A DNA stretch of 64,000 bases from Phoma sp. XZ068 (taxonomy: Eukaryota; Ascomycota; Dothideomycetes; Pleosporales; Didymellaceae), in assembly GCA_004835665.1 (NCBI GenBank), contig RBKR01000016.1:434001-498000 (forward strand). The letters are read 5' to 3'. Made by a program: the position numbers and the translations under genes. Shown here piece after piece: positions 32,830 through 43,090 of this stretch (its first letter is position 1; each line of letters opens with the position of its first letter). The notes under the pieces were generated by a model. It made no database searches and was not told the DNA's origin. It was given only the letters and a program-made list of their open reading frames with translations.

Positions 32830-33703
32830 TCAGGCCGTTATAGCTTCATGCTGAAACTCTGACTTCCAATCGGCCACTCTTTCAACAGCGGGATCATATG
32901 TACTCAGGAGCGTTCCCGGACCGTTTCGCGTGCCTTGGCTGACATCTCGCGTTCTAGCCGGGGCACCTCGCGCTCCACCCTCCTCGATCTCTTCTCTGAC
33001 TTCTGCACTGTGACCAGACCCGTTGGTCCGCCGGTAAGGTCGTCGAGGTGGTGGACCACCACGTGGTTCGTGACCTCCGTGCTCGCTTTCGCTCCCCACT
33101 GGTAATTTTTTATTATAAGGCGAATCTACCGCCAGCCGTTCTTGCTGCGCGTCTGTGTCTGCTCGATCAACTAGATGACATGATCTTCCGCCTGTCAGCT
33201 CACTCATGACATCGCCAACTTTGGAGCCAGGTTGGACTGGCGTCTCACCGCCATTGATTCGCCGTAGCACGAGGTATCCAATGAGCCCCCACAGAAAAGC
33301 GATGCTGGCCGTGCAGCTGCCAATGAAAACCACAGGGATAACAAAGAGAAAGGCAAAGGCAGTAGTGAATAGTGTAAACACGAGGGCGGTGATGATGCCG
33401 AGGAGTATGCAGGTGACGGAGGAGACGACAAGAGTAGCAATGGCGAAGGTGAGGAACAGAACAATAGGTAGACCAGCTAGGGCAGTCTGAGCTGCGAGGA
33501 AGGACTGGTCATGTCAGCGCCTGAGTGTGCGGTTGGGATGAACATGGGCGTACAGCAAGCTTAGGGTTGCGCACGGAGAAGGCGCGCAAGCTCTCCAGCG
33601 CACGCTCGCGCTGCTTTGGCGGGAGGAGACGGTTGGTCGTGTGCGAGATCTGGGCGCCAATATGGCCAGCAATGTCCAGTACGGCACGTACAACGACCGA
33701 CAT
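32830..33703 (-). CDS. Promethin/LDO-type lipid-droplet membrane protein
   Basis: Two exons (33703-33554, 33504-32830) around a 49-nt intron give 274 residues. The N-terminal 50 residues (VLDIAGHIGAQISHTTNRLL) lead straight into a long hydrophobic block made of four adjacent segments: LPIVLFLTFAIATLVV, VTCILLGIITALVF, TTAFAFLFVIPVVF and ASIAFLWGLIGYLVL. That arrangement, with FLAAQ before the first segment, matches promethin/LDAF1/Ldo proteins, which work with seipin in lipid-droplet formation at the ER. The remaining ~150 residues are hydrophilic and disordered, rich in Arg, Gly and Pro. The start MSVVVRAVL was chosen because the longer frame begins with TTG. The family assignment is from pattern memory, so moderate. 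Confidence 0.75.
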
Positions 33704-34078
33704 TGTTGGCGCCTTATCGTTGGTTATCGATCTCAATGGCTAGTGGTTGCTCAAGCACGAAGTCAAGGCGAGGTAAGAGAACGGCAGCGGTGAGGCAAAT
33801 AATGTGCTGAGTCTTCACGTGGGAGCGGTAGTTGAACACGGCCGAGACACAGGAAACATCAAGATGGGGGTAACAATGTTTGGTGACAGCGTCTGTGCCT
33901 GCCGGGAGAACGCGTCGCGCAGATGATGTCAAGTCGGAAGTCGCGAACGGCGTCGGTCTTAACCCCTTGCGTGCTAGGCTCCGCGCACTCACCGCCCAGT
34001 TCTGCCAATTCGATGTTGAACTTTTTTGAGCGCGACGCCGACGACAGCAATCGCCAAGCCGCACGCACAATCAACAAC
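33704..34078. other. Divergent promoter region
   Basis: Separates the promethin-like gene (minus) from the A49 gene (plus). No supportable gene; an in-frame ATG at 34013 could extend A49 by 22 codons. Confidence 0.6.
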
Positions 34079-35556
34079 ATGGCCGAGAAGAAGAGAAAGA
34101 GAAATGACGAGGGCGGCGAGCGGCCGAGCAAGAAGACGGCCGTCGCAGCGCAGGGAAATGTCAAAGTCGAGCTTCTGCAAGAGGAGGCGCTGGGCCCGCT
34201 GCTCGGTAGGTCGCATTGCGCAACAACGAGCAGCCGACGGACACTGACGATGAAGCAGCGGCGACACCAGGCCTCAAGTTCCCTTCGCGCATTAACCTCA
34301 AGCCGTACCAGCACACCAAGATCCTCCCCAAGTCCTCCGTCACCACCCTGCTCCTGCAGTCCTCCGACCACGCCCGTCTCGACTACACCGCACAGCAAGA
34401 GCAGGACGGCAGCGCTGGGAGCCAGCTCAAGGACTATGTGGGCGTGTTCGACCCGCAGACGAAGAAGTTGCAGATTGTGCCCGTGAAGAGGGTTACCGTA
34501 CGGAGCACACTGCGCAGCGAGACACAAGAGCTGCAGGAAGAGCAGGCACGATTGGAAGCAGCACAAGGGACCATGACCGCCAAGAGGCACGCACTTGCCG
34601 CCGAGTTTGGTTCCAAGAAGTCAAGGAAGAGGATTGACGACATCACCATGAACTCTATCCGCAGCGGAGCGCCAGAAGCAGAGCAGAGGAACGAGGGTGT
34701 CGCAGACAACGTCCTGGCAAACATGGCCGAGAACACATCCGCCATGCCTACAAAGGCCGAGCTTGCCGCCGCTCTGGACAGCTCCAAGCCCCGACCAACA
34801 CCGAATGTTACCGCAGAATTCCCTGGCGATGTCTACACACTCGATGCTGTCATTGGCAGCGAGCTCATGGGCTTGATTCCAGTCAAGGATTGGATGGATG
34901 CCTCGGAAGCCGGTCAGGGTGTAGAAGTCAACAGCAAGTTCGTTGCGAAGCGCATTTTGAAACTCTGTAGAAACAAGCAGATCCAGAAGCTGAAGGCCCT
35001 GCGCTTCATTCTACTCTGCGTCAACTTCAACGCAGCGCTGTCGGGACAGCCTGGAAGATCTGCAAGGAGGATACCGCCGAAAGGCAAGCTGGAGAGCTTG
35101 ATGAATGAGGAAGACAACATCCCACTCGTCAATGCCATCAGGAGGAAGTTCAGTTCCGAGTATGTCTCCTAACTCTGTCACATGGAACCTTACTAACGCG
35201 CCCAGACACAACGACATGCCTCGCTGGAACATCGACAACCTTATGACCCATGTCGCAGCTGCTGCACTGATTGTAGACGACTTTGAAGTGGATGTCAACG
35301 ACCTTCGCGAAGATCTAAAGATCGAAAACAAGGAGTATGTTATGATTGCACCGCGCTCTGGTCTACGGGCAGCTGACTCCTTCACAGAATCAAACAGTAT
35401 TTCCACGAGCTAGGATGCAGAGTCGGCCCACCTAATCAGACAGACATGACAAAGTTCAAGTTGACCAAGGCCGAGGCAAACAACCACAACATCGCAAAGC
35501 TGAGGCTGCCACTGGCGTTCCCGAGGGTGAACATTCCCACAAAGAAGAGAAGATGA
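34079..35556 (+). CDS. RPA49: RNA polymerase I subunit A49
   Basis: Four exons (34079-34205, 34259-35159, 35206-35334, 35388-35556) give 441 residues; introns are 53, 46 and 53 nt and all phases fit. A49 forms a TFIIF-like heterodimer with A34.5 on Pol I and aids rRNA initiation and elongation in the nucleolus. Seen: a basic start (MAEKKRKRNDEG), the dimerisation part (PSRINLKPYQ, KDYVGVFDPQTKKLQIVPVK), the linker with SKKSRKRIDD, and the tandem winged-helix C-terminus (VYTLDAVIGSELMGLIP, KLCRNKQIQKLKALRFILL, MPRWNIDNLMTHVAAAALIV, and after the last splice IKQYFHELGCRV). It ends in PTKKRR. A single open frame covers only residues up to the third exon. Confidence 0.92.
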
Positions 35557-35992
35557 GCGCCATATGAAGACACGAGCACCAATCCAAGCATCGAGATCCA
35601 CAAAGACTCGGATTTCCATCTACACTTGTGTGTGTCAGGTTTCCGTGCAGAGTTCAATCATGATTGGGTGCGAAATTATGGAACCGATCGACAAACTGCT
35701 TTATATGTCCTTACCCGTGAACGACACACCACACCTAACCCCAAGCCGTCGCACACCAAACCCCGTTCAGCATTGCCAGATCCATGGATCTCACTTTGTA
35801 TAGCCTAGATACATCATCGAAACCCCTTATACTCGTCATACAAAGTGCTCATTCGACATGCAACTCCACATACTCATGTTGACGTCATCACCATCACTAC
35901 ATTGTGACGCATCCGCAACCATCAATAATCATATTTAACGCAGCATTAATACAGCTCAGGGAGAGTATCTCGCTTATCACACATCCAGCTTT
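35557..35992. other. Intergenic region
   Basis: About 0.43 kb with no supportable gene. Confidence 0.55.
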
Positions 35993-36396
35993 ATGCCCAA
36001 ATCAACAGGGCCCCTCTTAGACCAAATCACAGGCGCATCCCAAGCATCATCCACGCCCGGCATGACTGACAACACGACCTCTGCCGCCGACAAGCTCGGC
36101 GCAAACAAGAGCACAAACGCCATCCCTAATGAGGTACGCGTCTTTCCCCGGCTTTACATCCACGTTGCTAAACGCCCACCCAGAACCCCAGTATAATCTC
36201 CTCTGCCGGCGCGATTGGCAAACAGTTCAACCCCGATGGCGCAATCGGATCTATTGGCCAGGCTGTCGGTGGGCCGTTCAGCAAGGACGGCGTTATTGGC
36301 TCGCAATTCGATGCGAGCAAGGATGGTATTGCGGGACATGTTGAGCGTGCGGTTGATGGACCGAGTAATCCTGCCGGGAGTGATAAAAAGGCATAG
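35993..36396 (+). CDS. Small glycine-repeat protein of unknown function
   Basis: Two exons (35993-36133, 36184-36396) with a 50-nt intron (GTACGC donor, GCTAAAC branch region, CCCAG end) give 117 residues, too short and split to be obvious as one frame. The first half is Thr/Ser/Asn-rich. The second half is a degenerate repeat built on G-x-I-G and F-x-x-D-G: GAIGKQFNPDGAIGSIGQ, VGGPFSKDGVIGSQF, DASKDGIAGHVE. There is no signal peptide or membrane span. I recall similar short repeat proteins in other Pezizomycotina, but no function. The clean phase-0 splice and the periodicity support a real gene. Confidence 0.72.
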
Positions 36397-36794
36397 CTTA
36401 TCGTTTTTGATTTGATAGTAATGATCGATCAGGAGGTCGAATGACTGAATGAATATTGCGTATTTTGGTCCTACTGTGTGGTTGTGTTTGTGGTATTTTG
36501 CGGGTGTTTAAAATGGTTTATATGTGCATCTGGATTATCTGTTTGGAGTAATCTTCGTGGATGGAAGTGATTGGCAATACTTTCATTACGAACACGATGT
36601 AGATCGAGACTTACACATACTGAGTTAACATTGATTAAATTTTACATGGTTTAGTATTGGGTCAGCCTCTCTTCAGCTGTGAAGCTGTCTTCCAAGCTTG
36701 CAAGCCACCCATCCCTTAGCAACAGGCAATTCAGCCTATGCTCTACTGTACAAGCCTATATGCCGATAGCCTGGCCTCGCCTACCATGTGTGCA
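36397..36794. other. AT-rich convergent 3' region
   Basis: About 0.4 kb, AT-richer than average; nothing supportable. Confidence 0.55.
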
Positions 36795-37981
36795 TCACTC
36801 TCCTCCGAGACGACGACCAGGACCCAAGCTACCAAATTGGGCACCGGTACTGCTGCCAGTACTTGGCTGGTTTGACCCAGTCTCGCGCCCACGGCCCTGC
36901 ACAGCGAATCCATATCCTCTGTTCTGCGCCGTTCCAGGCGTTGCGCCAAACCAGCGCTTCACAACTTGTGGTGTGAAGATATAGTTCTTGCCTCCACCAA
37001 ATGTTGGCCAGATACGTGTGAGGAAGTCGAACAAGTGTGCGGCGACGAGACCGGGGAGCTGGGCGAGTGCAGCGTTTTGGCCGTCGATGATGAAGGTCAT
37101 GAACAACATTGCGAAGGGCAGGTACTTTGAGTCGAAGTTTACGATGAAGAAGTTGACCTGGCGCGTCGGGTTGTCTTGGGCGAACGTGTATGCGTATGCG
37201 AGGGAGAGTGCGGGGAGGAACGTGTAGCCGTTGAGAATCACACCAGAGAGCCCCTTTCATCACCGTCAGCAACTCTTCTCTCAAGTAAACGTGAACATTC
37301 GAGCTCGAGCGAAAAGAAGACGAAGGTATGTAGGGAGCCAACACCGCCGAGCAGAATTGCGAGTCTGCACAGCTTTCTCAAGTAGCTATCCCACCATGCC
37401 CACACACCGCAACAGCCCTTTTAATATTTTGCGAATGACGGACAGTGCGATGTGCAGGGGTACTCTTCCTCGGTTCCAGGAACCACTTCAGCCATTGACT
37501 CAAGCTGTGTGGGCAGATAATCCGAGGTGATGCTCTGTTGCCAGAGATCTACAAAAATGCGTTGTGCAGCGCAGGAGTGTGCAAAAAGGCAAATACTTAC
37601 GACTATGACCGAGCCAACGAACATAGTGTACACGAAGAAGTCGCCCGGCTGCGCGAAGCGCGACGACTCGCGCTCAATGGCGCTGCCGTACTGGTATAGA
37701 AAGTATGGGTCTAGCAAAATGGCGAACTTCGGTTTCGTAATGAGAAACGCCGTGAAGACGCGCCATATCTGCGGCACCATCTTCGTGGTGAAGACCAAGT
37801 GGCTCGCAAAGATGTACTGGTACAGGCTGATGATCTTGCCATAGCCTAGAGCTGATACAACTACAGAGAGTGCCGTGATGGTCCTGTGGAGCTGTTAGAA
37901 TTTGTTCCCTAACGTGACGAGCTGGTGAAGCGGCAGTGAAGCATACCTAGAGACCGGCGGCAGCGTCCAAAAGACATCCAT
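36795..37981 (-). CDS. Derlin (Der1/Dfm1-like ER rhomboid pseudoprotease)
   Basis: Three exons (37981-37947, 37883-37601, 37253-36795) give 258 residues. Introns are 63 nt and an unusually long 347 nt. Derlins sit in the ER membrane and help move misfolded proteins to the cytosol for degradation. Seen: MDVFWTLPPVSRTITAL at the start, PQIWRVFTAFLI, FAQPGDFFVYTMFV, then after the long intron VILNGYTFLPALSLAYAYTFAQDNP, the FLTRIWPTFGGGKNYIFTP block, and a hydrophilic Gly/Arg-rich tail (GRGRETG, GPGRRLGGE). The joined VIV/GLSGVILN segment has the same length as in other derlins as I remember them, which supports the long intron. The assignment as Der1 versus Dfm1 is not decided. Confidence 0.9.
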
Positions 37982-38878
37982 TGTTAATCACAGCTGCGAG
38001 CGCGTGTTTGTGAGGTTGTGGTGTCTGAGGAACAGCGAGTGCTGCCTGGAGGAATAGTTTTAAGCAAGCCGTGGCCTTTTGAGGCGGCCGGTTGCGTGGG
38101 GCTCCTTACTAAGCTGCTAGGTTGAGCACTGGCCAACCGCTCCGGCTGCTCCTGCAGCAACCATCACTCTTCTGCGCCAATGTCGCAGTCGCAGTGCCTT
38201 CTCGCCCTTTCCTTTGGTTGACTGTGTATATTGTGATGCGTTACCACGAGCTAAATTTCGATTTACGTGCTGGTATCATTGAACTTGGAGTAGAAACCGC
38301 GCTTTGGGGAGGCTTCTGGATGTTTCAGAAATTGTGCATACATGATTTCCTATCAACCAGTTCCAGAGCTTCATCGACCAGAATCCTCGTCTCAACCTTA
38401 CTACCTATATCTCGCGAATCTTTCAGGGTCCGCCTCCAATGGATCCACATCTCGTATTTCGACTTCTGAGCTCCCCTTTTGACAAGGTCATGTACGTCTA
38501 ATATGATAGACCGATGAGACAATGGGAATCTGGTAGAGCAAAGAACGGTTTCCTGTAAATATCTCTACAGGGAAATACCGAGTAACAAGGCTTTACTTTG
38601 GAAATCGGGCCGAGTGGAACTTACGCTGACTTCACTGCAATGGGAGGACTTGGAATGTAATGGACATGAATTGTATAGTGGACACCCGGACACCACGCTA
38701 AAGAGTGATGGGAACGCTTATGATGGCCAGACGTGACCACGCAGCAAGATGTATGACAAGAAAAAGGCAAGATCCTGAACGCCACCCATATGCCCATCTC
38801 CTTACTCCTTGTGTCCTTTGAAGCCGTGAGGCTAATTCACCGGTCCTCCATCTACTACGCCCTCGCCCTGAAGCGTGA
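37982..38878. other. Intergenic region
   Basis: About 0.9 kb. The longest frame (115 codons, plus strand, 38122-38469) has no recognisable feature and is not called. Confidence 0.55.
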
Positions 38879-41800
38879 TCATGCTACGTAGTAAAGCTTC
38901 ATAGCGCACAGTACCCTCTTCCTGCAAACTGGACAGTTCTGCACTTCCCTTGCGCATTGCAAGCACGCGACCACATGTCCACAATCATAGAATGCCGCAT
39001 CTGCAGCATCTTCCCAGCAGATACGACACAGACGCTCTTCCTCTTGCGCATTCTTCCAGTGCGTAACACCCTCGCCGAACTTCTTGTCATTTTTCCATCC
39101 ACCGACGTATGTGTTACCCGTCGCTGCCTCTACAAAAGTACCAGAGCCGTGTTGCTGGTTCTCTACCCAATCGCCGTCGTATGTATCGCCGTTCTGGAAT
39201 GTGTACAGACCGTGACCGTGGCGTTGCCCAAGTTGGAAAGTGCCTTCGTAGGTTGCTCCGCTGTGGTAGAACATCTTGCCGTGCCCGTGACGGTGACCAT
39301 TTTTAATCTCGCCTTTGTAGTACTCAGAGGAGAAGTAATTGTATGTGAAGTGGCCGTTTAGGTGGGAAGGGAAGTTGCGGGCAAAGGCGTGGTAGGTGAG
39401 GAATGAGAGTGGATCTGCGAAAGCGGCGCGGGCTGCAAGAGCGCTGCGTTGTTCGTTGGTTTGAGGTATCGCAACGATGATAATCGAGGTGTTGTGCAAG
39501 TCGACTTGGAGGAATGATCGACGATTCTTGATTGGTCGAAGTGTGTTCAGCTCCTCCTCTTCCCAAATATCGATCTTCTTTTTGTCTTCCAAAGGTAGGC
39601 CGAGACATGTCACAAGTGTCTCATCTACTCTGGCGGATTTTTTGACAATGTACGTACCGCGAGCTTCCAACATCTGCTGTTCGGCGTTAAAGAATTTCAA
39701 GAAGAAGTATATCTCATCCGCTGGGGGCTCTGGACTGGGTGCGCGTTCTACCGGCGGCGGCGGTGGCGGCACGAACTCGGTTGGCAGATCAATTGGTGGT
39801 GGTGGTGGTGGTGGTGGTGGAGGGTTGGAATCGTCCTGTGTACCACCCATTTCTGTGTCGCCGGGCACGGCTGGAGATACCAAACTAGGAGGTTCGATAA
39901 CCTCCGGCTCCTCCTGAACACGTCCCGCCATCGCCTCGTCAGTGACTTCGATGTTTGTTGCAGGCATTGCAGTGGTTGTCTGAGGCCTTGGTTGCTCAAG
40001 CATTACTGGTTCCAGCCCAGGTTCATCAGGCTCGCTCATTGGTGTGTCTTCAGAGCGTGGAGCGACTTCCCCCGAGTTCAGATGCATCTCAGATCCTGCG
40101 TCGATTACGACGACATTATCCTCAACTGCAGGTGAAGGTACTTCGACAATTTCATGAACCGTCCCCTCTTGAGGGGGTGCTGGTAGATCTGCGTAGTCTA
40201 CAATGTGTACCCACAAGCGGCGGCACGCAAAGACTGACTTGTCGAACTGCCATTCCTTCAGTTCCATATAGCGATCGTAGCTACCGCTGGAAAATTCCAT
40301 CTTGCCGGTGCTCAAGAGGCTCGGGCGGCCTTGGGAGCCTCTCAAAGGATCCAAGAACCAGAACTTGATTTGTCGAGGGTCTTTGACATCTTCAATCACA
40401 GACACAATTTTACTGCGAATCGTATCAAGACTGTCTTCACGTGATATTTGGATCGAATGTACATGTTCGACGTTGCTTGCGATCAAGTAGGCCTCGAAGA
40501 TGCCAGGGCCCTCATGCCGAAGGAAGTATCGTGAGTCGATGACCTGAAACTCAGATGGCTCTGTTGATCCATCGTTGTGTTTCTCCGCCGATTGTCGTTC
40601 GCTATCGATCATTGGGGCTTGCTCGTCGGTCGGCGGCGGTGGAGGTAATGCATCGCCAATGGTTAAGGCTCTGGTCTTCTCTACTTCGGTCTGTATCCAC
40701 TTGGGCACCTCCCATTGCTCGGACTCTGAGCTTGTTTTGAAGGCGAAGTCAGTTGTATCGTCACGAACATACATGACGATGTATGCGATAGGATCATTAC
40801 CATCAATTCGGTTGGTACCAGCTTTACCCTCATGAGCGTCGACAGCCTGCTTTTTGGTGAGGCACTTGACGTGGTTTTCGTCTTTGCTATCGGAATAGCT
40901 GTACCATCTCGACCCCGGTCCTTCAGGCCTGAGAATTGGCTGGTAGACGTACGACTGGAGCGTTTGCTTGTGGACGACGAACCCATAGAGTGTATATTGC
41001 AACCCATTGACGCAGACGTGATCGTCTAGGGTAACTTTGTTGAGAAGCTTTACATATGAGCGGGTCCTTGAGTCAAACTCCTGCCGCTCCAACTCGATAG
41101 TTAGCAGCTCAGGCATATCTTGTCCTAATATTGTGAAATCAGTCGATTTGGCGATTGCGGTTTGTATGCTTCCCACGCCCACCACAGGCACTCGGTAGCT
41201 TGGAACACCAACACTGTGGTTACGTTTTGGCCCGCACATGGCTTCGAAGGCGGCACATTGAGGTGTGTCGTGCAGTTCCTCTTCCAGCTTAGCACGTAAC
41301 AGCTCCCACGTTTCGAAGACATCGAGCTTATCGATGCGATCATGGATACCGTACCACTCAAGCGCGTCAAGCACATCATCTAATGCCACTGCACCGGCGC
41401 CAGGATCCAAACGTGTCCTGAGCATGTACAGAACCTTCTGTAAGGCGCTAATGAGTGGCTTGGGTTGCGCGAATGGCTCCTCTTCCGGGTCAGGTGCGTG
41501 TGAACTGTACAGAAGCTTCCTGAAAGGCTTGAACAGCATCCATGATGCGACTGCCGATATCATGTTTCCGCCAGGAGCGCTTGCATCTTCACCAAGCATC
41601 AGTCCCTGTAGACCAGTCATCGCAAAGCTATCCCACGGGTTCTCTCGACTATGGTGCTCCCACAAGCAGTCTGTCTTGTCTTCGATGATTCGAACGTAGC
41701 CAGTGAATGCGAGCTTGTCGTCGCGAAGAAGCGCCTGTCGTTGTCCTCGCAGGCGATGTGGAATATCGTAGTGTGGGCCATGGAACCTGGTCCACCCCCA

Positions 41801-43090
41801 GTCAGGTGAGCCGTTGCAAAAACGATGCAATGCGGTTCTAGAGTAGTTGACACGGGGTTCGGTAGGATTGTACATGACAACTGAGACCTGTGCTGCAACG
41901 CTCTTTCGCTTTGGCAGCTGCTTAGACCCCAAGAGCGGCAAGGGTGTGTATTGGGCTTCGGTGGCAGTGGTTTGCACTGGGTTGTCCGTTGCTACATCCT
42001 CGCTAGCCGCTTCTTCAGATCCTTCTTTGGCCACGGAGTCCATACGGCCTTCTTTCTTTTTTGATGATGGATCCACAACGCTCAGGCATTCGAGATAGAC
42101 ACTCAGGTAGTCCGAGTCGTTGCCCCTAGGGTAGAATTTGATCTGCCACTGATGCCCACCTATGTTGACAATATCCGACTTCATAACAATGTCACGATTT
42201 GGGTGCTCTCGTGTTCCGTTGTAGGCCTCGATCGTCCAGTCGATTCTTCCGCTGACGCCTACACTGTACTCCGGCTCCTCCACAGGGAGAAAAGCACGGC
42301 TCTCCCAGTACTCATGATCCAAAGCACTATGTTCTGAGGAAGCCTCAATCTCTTTCAGCTCAATTTCATCTGGTGAGGAGGTGTCCTCTTGTATAGGGTG
42401 CCATGGGTGCATGCCATCTTCATCGTCTGATGAGTCGGACTCGGATCTCGCAGGCTCGACAGGCGGCGGAGGCGGAGGTGGAGGTTGAAGGTCTGGATCG
42501 AATAGAGGAGGAGGGATGATCGGGGGAGGGAGCTCAGTCTGCGTTAGTTGGTACTTAGTCACTGCACGTAGTGAAATGTTGGCTGTAGAACTTACCGCAT
42601 CATTCTCAGCCGCAGCAGGTTCAGTATGCGCATTGCTGTCCGCCTCTCCTCTAGCGGCCTCGATTATTGTGGGTGAAAGTGGCTGAGCAGCCTCAACGTT
42701 GGTCTGGCTGGTTGAGCCATTTGGTAGCACAAGCTGGTGGTCTGTGTCTGGCGTTGTATCCATAGCGTCTTCGTCGACAGCTGCGATCTCGACAGCAACG
42801 GTGTTGGTTGTGGGCTCGGTAGGTGTTGTGGAAACTTGCTCGACCTGTGCTTGTCCGTTTGTCAAGCCTCCCCGGTCTTGCATCTCTGCATCCTCCCGGT
42901 TGTGTCTCTGGCCAGCAGGCGGCAGCGTGGGAGTTGATGAGCTCATGTCTCCGTTGGTCGGCTGTGGGAGGGCTGGTGGGGATGATGGTGTTTGTACATG
43001 TTGAAGGTGGTTTGGTGAGCGTGGAGGGCTAGAAAAGGTGGGTGAAGTTGGCTGCTGGAAGTGCAGTGGCTGCTCAACGCTAACGCTCAT
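38879..43090 (-). CDS. MATH / inactive USP-like / UBL / MORN / RING protein, probable E3 ligase
   Basis: Two exons (43090-42596, 42538-38879) give 1384 residues. The 57-nt intron (GTAAGT donor, AACTAACGCAG end) is in frame and easily missed. After a Pro-rich N-terminus comes a MATH domain (about 254-458: IDWTIEAYNG, IGGHQWQIKFYPRGND, WGWTRFH, LAFTGYVRIIED). Next is a USP7-like region (about 470-755: MLFKPFRKLLY, ISALQKVLYMLR, YTLYGFVVHK, DPIAYIVMYVR) in which the Cys-box Cys position aligns with Gly and the catalytic His position with Val. Ubiquitin-like segments lie near 834-950 and 1104-1190. Four MORN repeats (about 1230-1324) and a C3HC4 RING (CRIC...CGH...CLQC...CPVC, about 1334-1373) with an aromatic IAP-type tail end the protein. 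I infer a ubiquitin ligase built on a dead deubiquitinase. Poly-Pro tracts lie between modules. Confidence 0.85.
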   Translation of the reverse strand: MSVSVEQPLHFQQPTSPTFSSPPRSPNHLQHVQTPSSPPALPQPTNGDMSSSTPTLPPAGQRHNREDAEMQDRGGLTNGQAQVEQVSTTPTEPTTNTVAVEIAAVDEDAMDTTPDTDHQLVLPNGSTSQTNVEAAQPLSPTIIEAARGEADSNAHTEPAAAENDAVSSTANISLRAVTKYQLTQTELPPPIIPPPLFDPDLQPPPPPPPPVEPARSESDSSDDEDGMHPWHPIQEDTSSPDEIELKEIEASSEHSALDHEYWESRAFLPVEEPEYSVGVSGRIDWTIEAYNGTREHPNRDIVMKSDIVNIGGHQWQIKFYPRGNDSDYLSVYLECLSVVDPSSKKKEGRMDSVAKEGSEEAASEDVATDNPVQTTATEAQYTPLPLLGSKQLPKRKSVAAQVSVVMYNPTEPRVNYSRTALHRFCNGSPDWGWTRFHGPHYDIPHRLRGQRQALLRDDKLAFTGYVRIIEDKTDCLWEHHSRENPWDSFAMTGLQGLMLGEDASAPGGNMISAVASWMLFKPFRKLLYSSHAPDPEEEPFAQPKPLISALQKVLYMLRTRLDPGAGAVALDDVLDALEWYGIHDRIDKLDVFETWELLRAKLEEELHDTPQCAAFEAMCGPKRNHSVGVPSYRVPVVGVGSIQTAIAKSTDFTILGQDMPELLTIELERQEFDSRTRSYVKLLNKVTLDDHVCVNGLQYTLYGFVVHKQTLQSYVYQPILRPEGPGSRWYSYSDSKDENHVKCLTKKQAVDAHEGKAGTNRIDGNDPIAYIVMYVRDDTTDFAFKTSSESEQWEVPKWIQTEVEKTRALTIGDALPPPPPTDEQAPMIDSERQSAEKHNDGSTEPSEFQVIDSRYFLRHEGPGIFEAYLIASNVEHVHSIQISREDSLDTIRSKIVSVIEDVKDPRQIKFWFLDPLRGSQGRPSLLSTGKMEFSSGSYDRYMELKEWQFDKSVFACRRLWVHIVDYADLPAPPQEGTVHEIVEVPSPAVEDNVVVIDAGSEMHLNSGEVAPRSEDTPMSEPDEPGLEPVMLEQPRPQTTTAMPATNIEVTDEAMAGRVQEEPEVIEPPSLVSPAVPGDTEMGGTQDDSNPPPPPPPPPPIDLPTEFVPPPPPPVERAPSPEPPADEIYFFLKFFNAEQQMLEARGTYIVKKSARVDETLVTCLGLPLEDKKKIDIWEEEELNTLRPIKNRRSFLQVDLHNTSIIIVAIPQTNEQRSALAARAAFADPLSFLTYHAFARNFPSHLNGHFTYNYFSSEYYKGEIKNGHRHGHGKMFYHSGATYEGTFQLGQRHGHGLYTFQNGDTYDGDWVENQQHGSGTFVEAATGNTYVGGWKNDKKFGEGVTHWKNAQEEERLCRICWEDAADAAFYDCGHVVACLQCAREVQNCPVCRKRVLCAMKLYYVA

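Noticed and set aside
36829..37344. 171-codon minus-strand frame overlapping the derlin
   Set aside because: Out of frame with the derlin exon that carries the family motifs; a shadow frame.
38122..38469. 115-codon plus-strand frame
   Set aside because: No recognisable feature and no splice partners.
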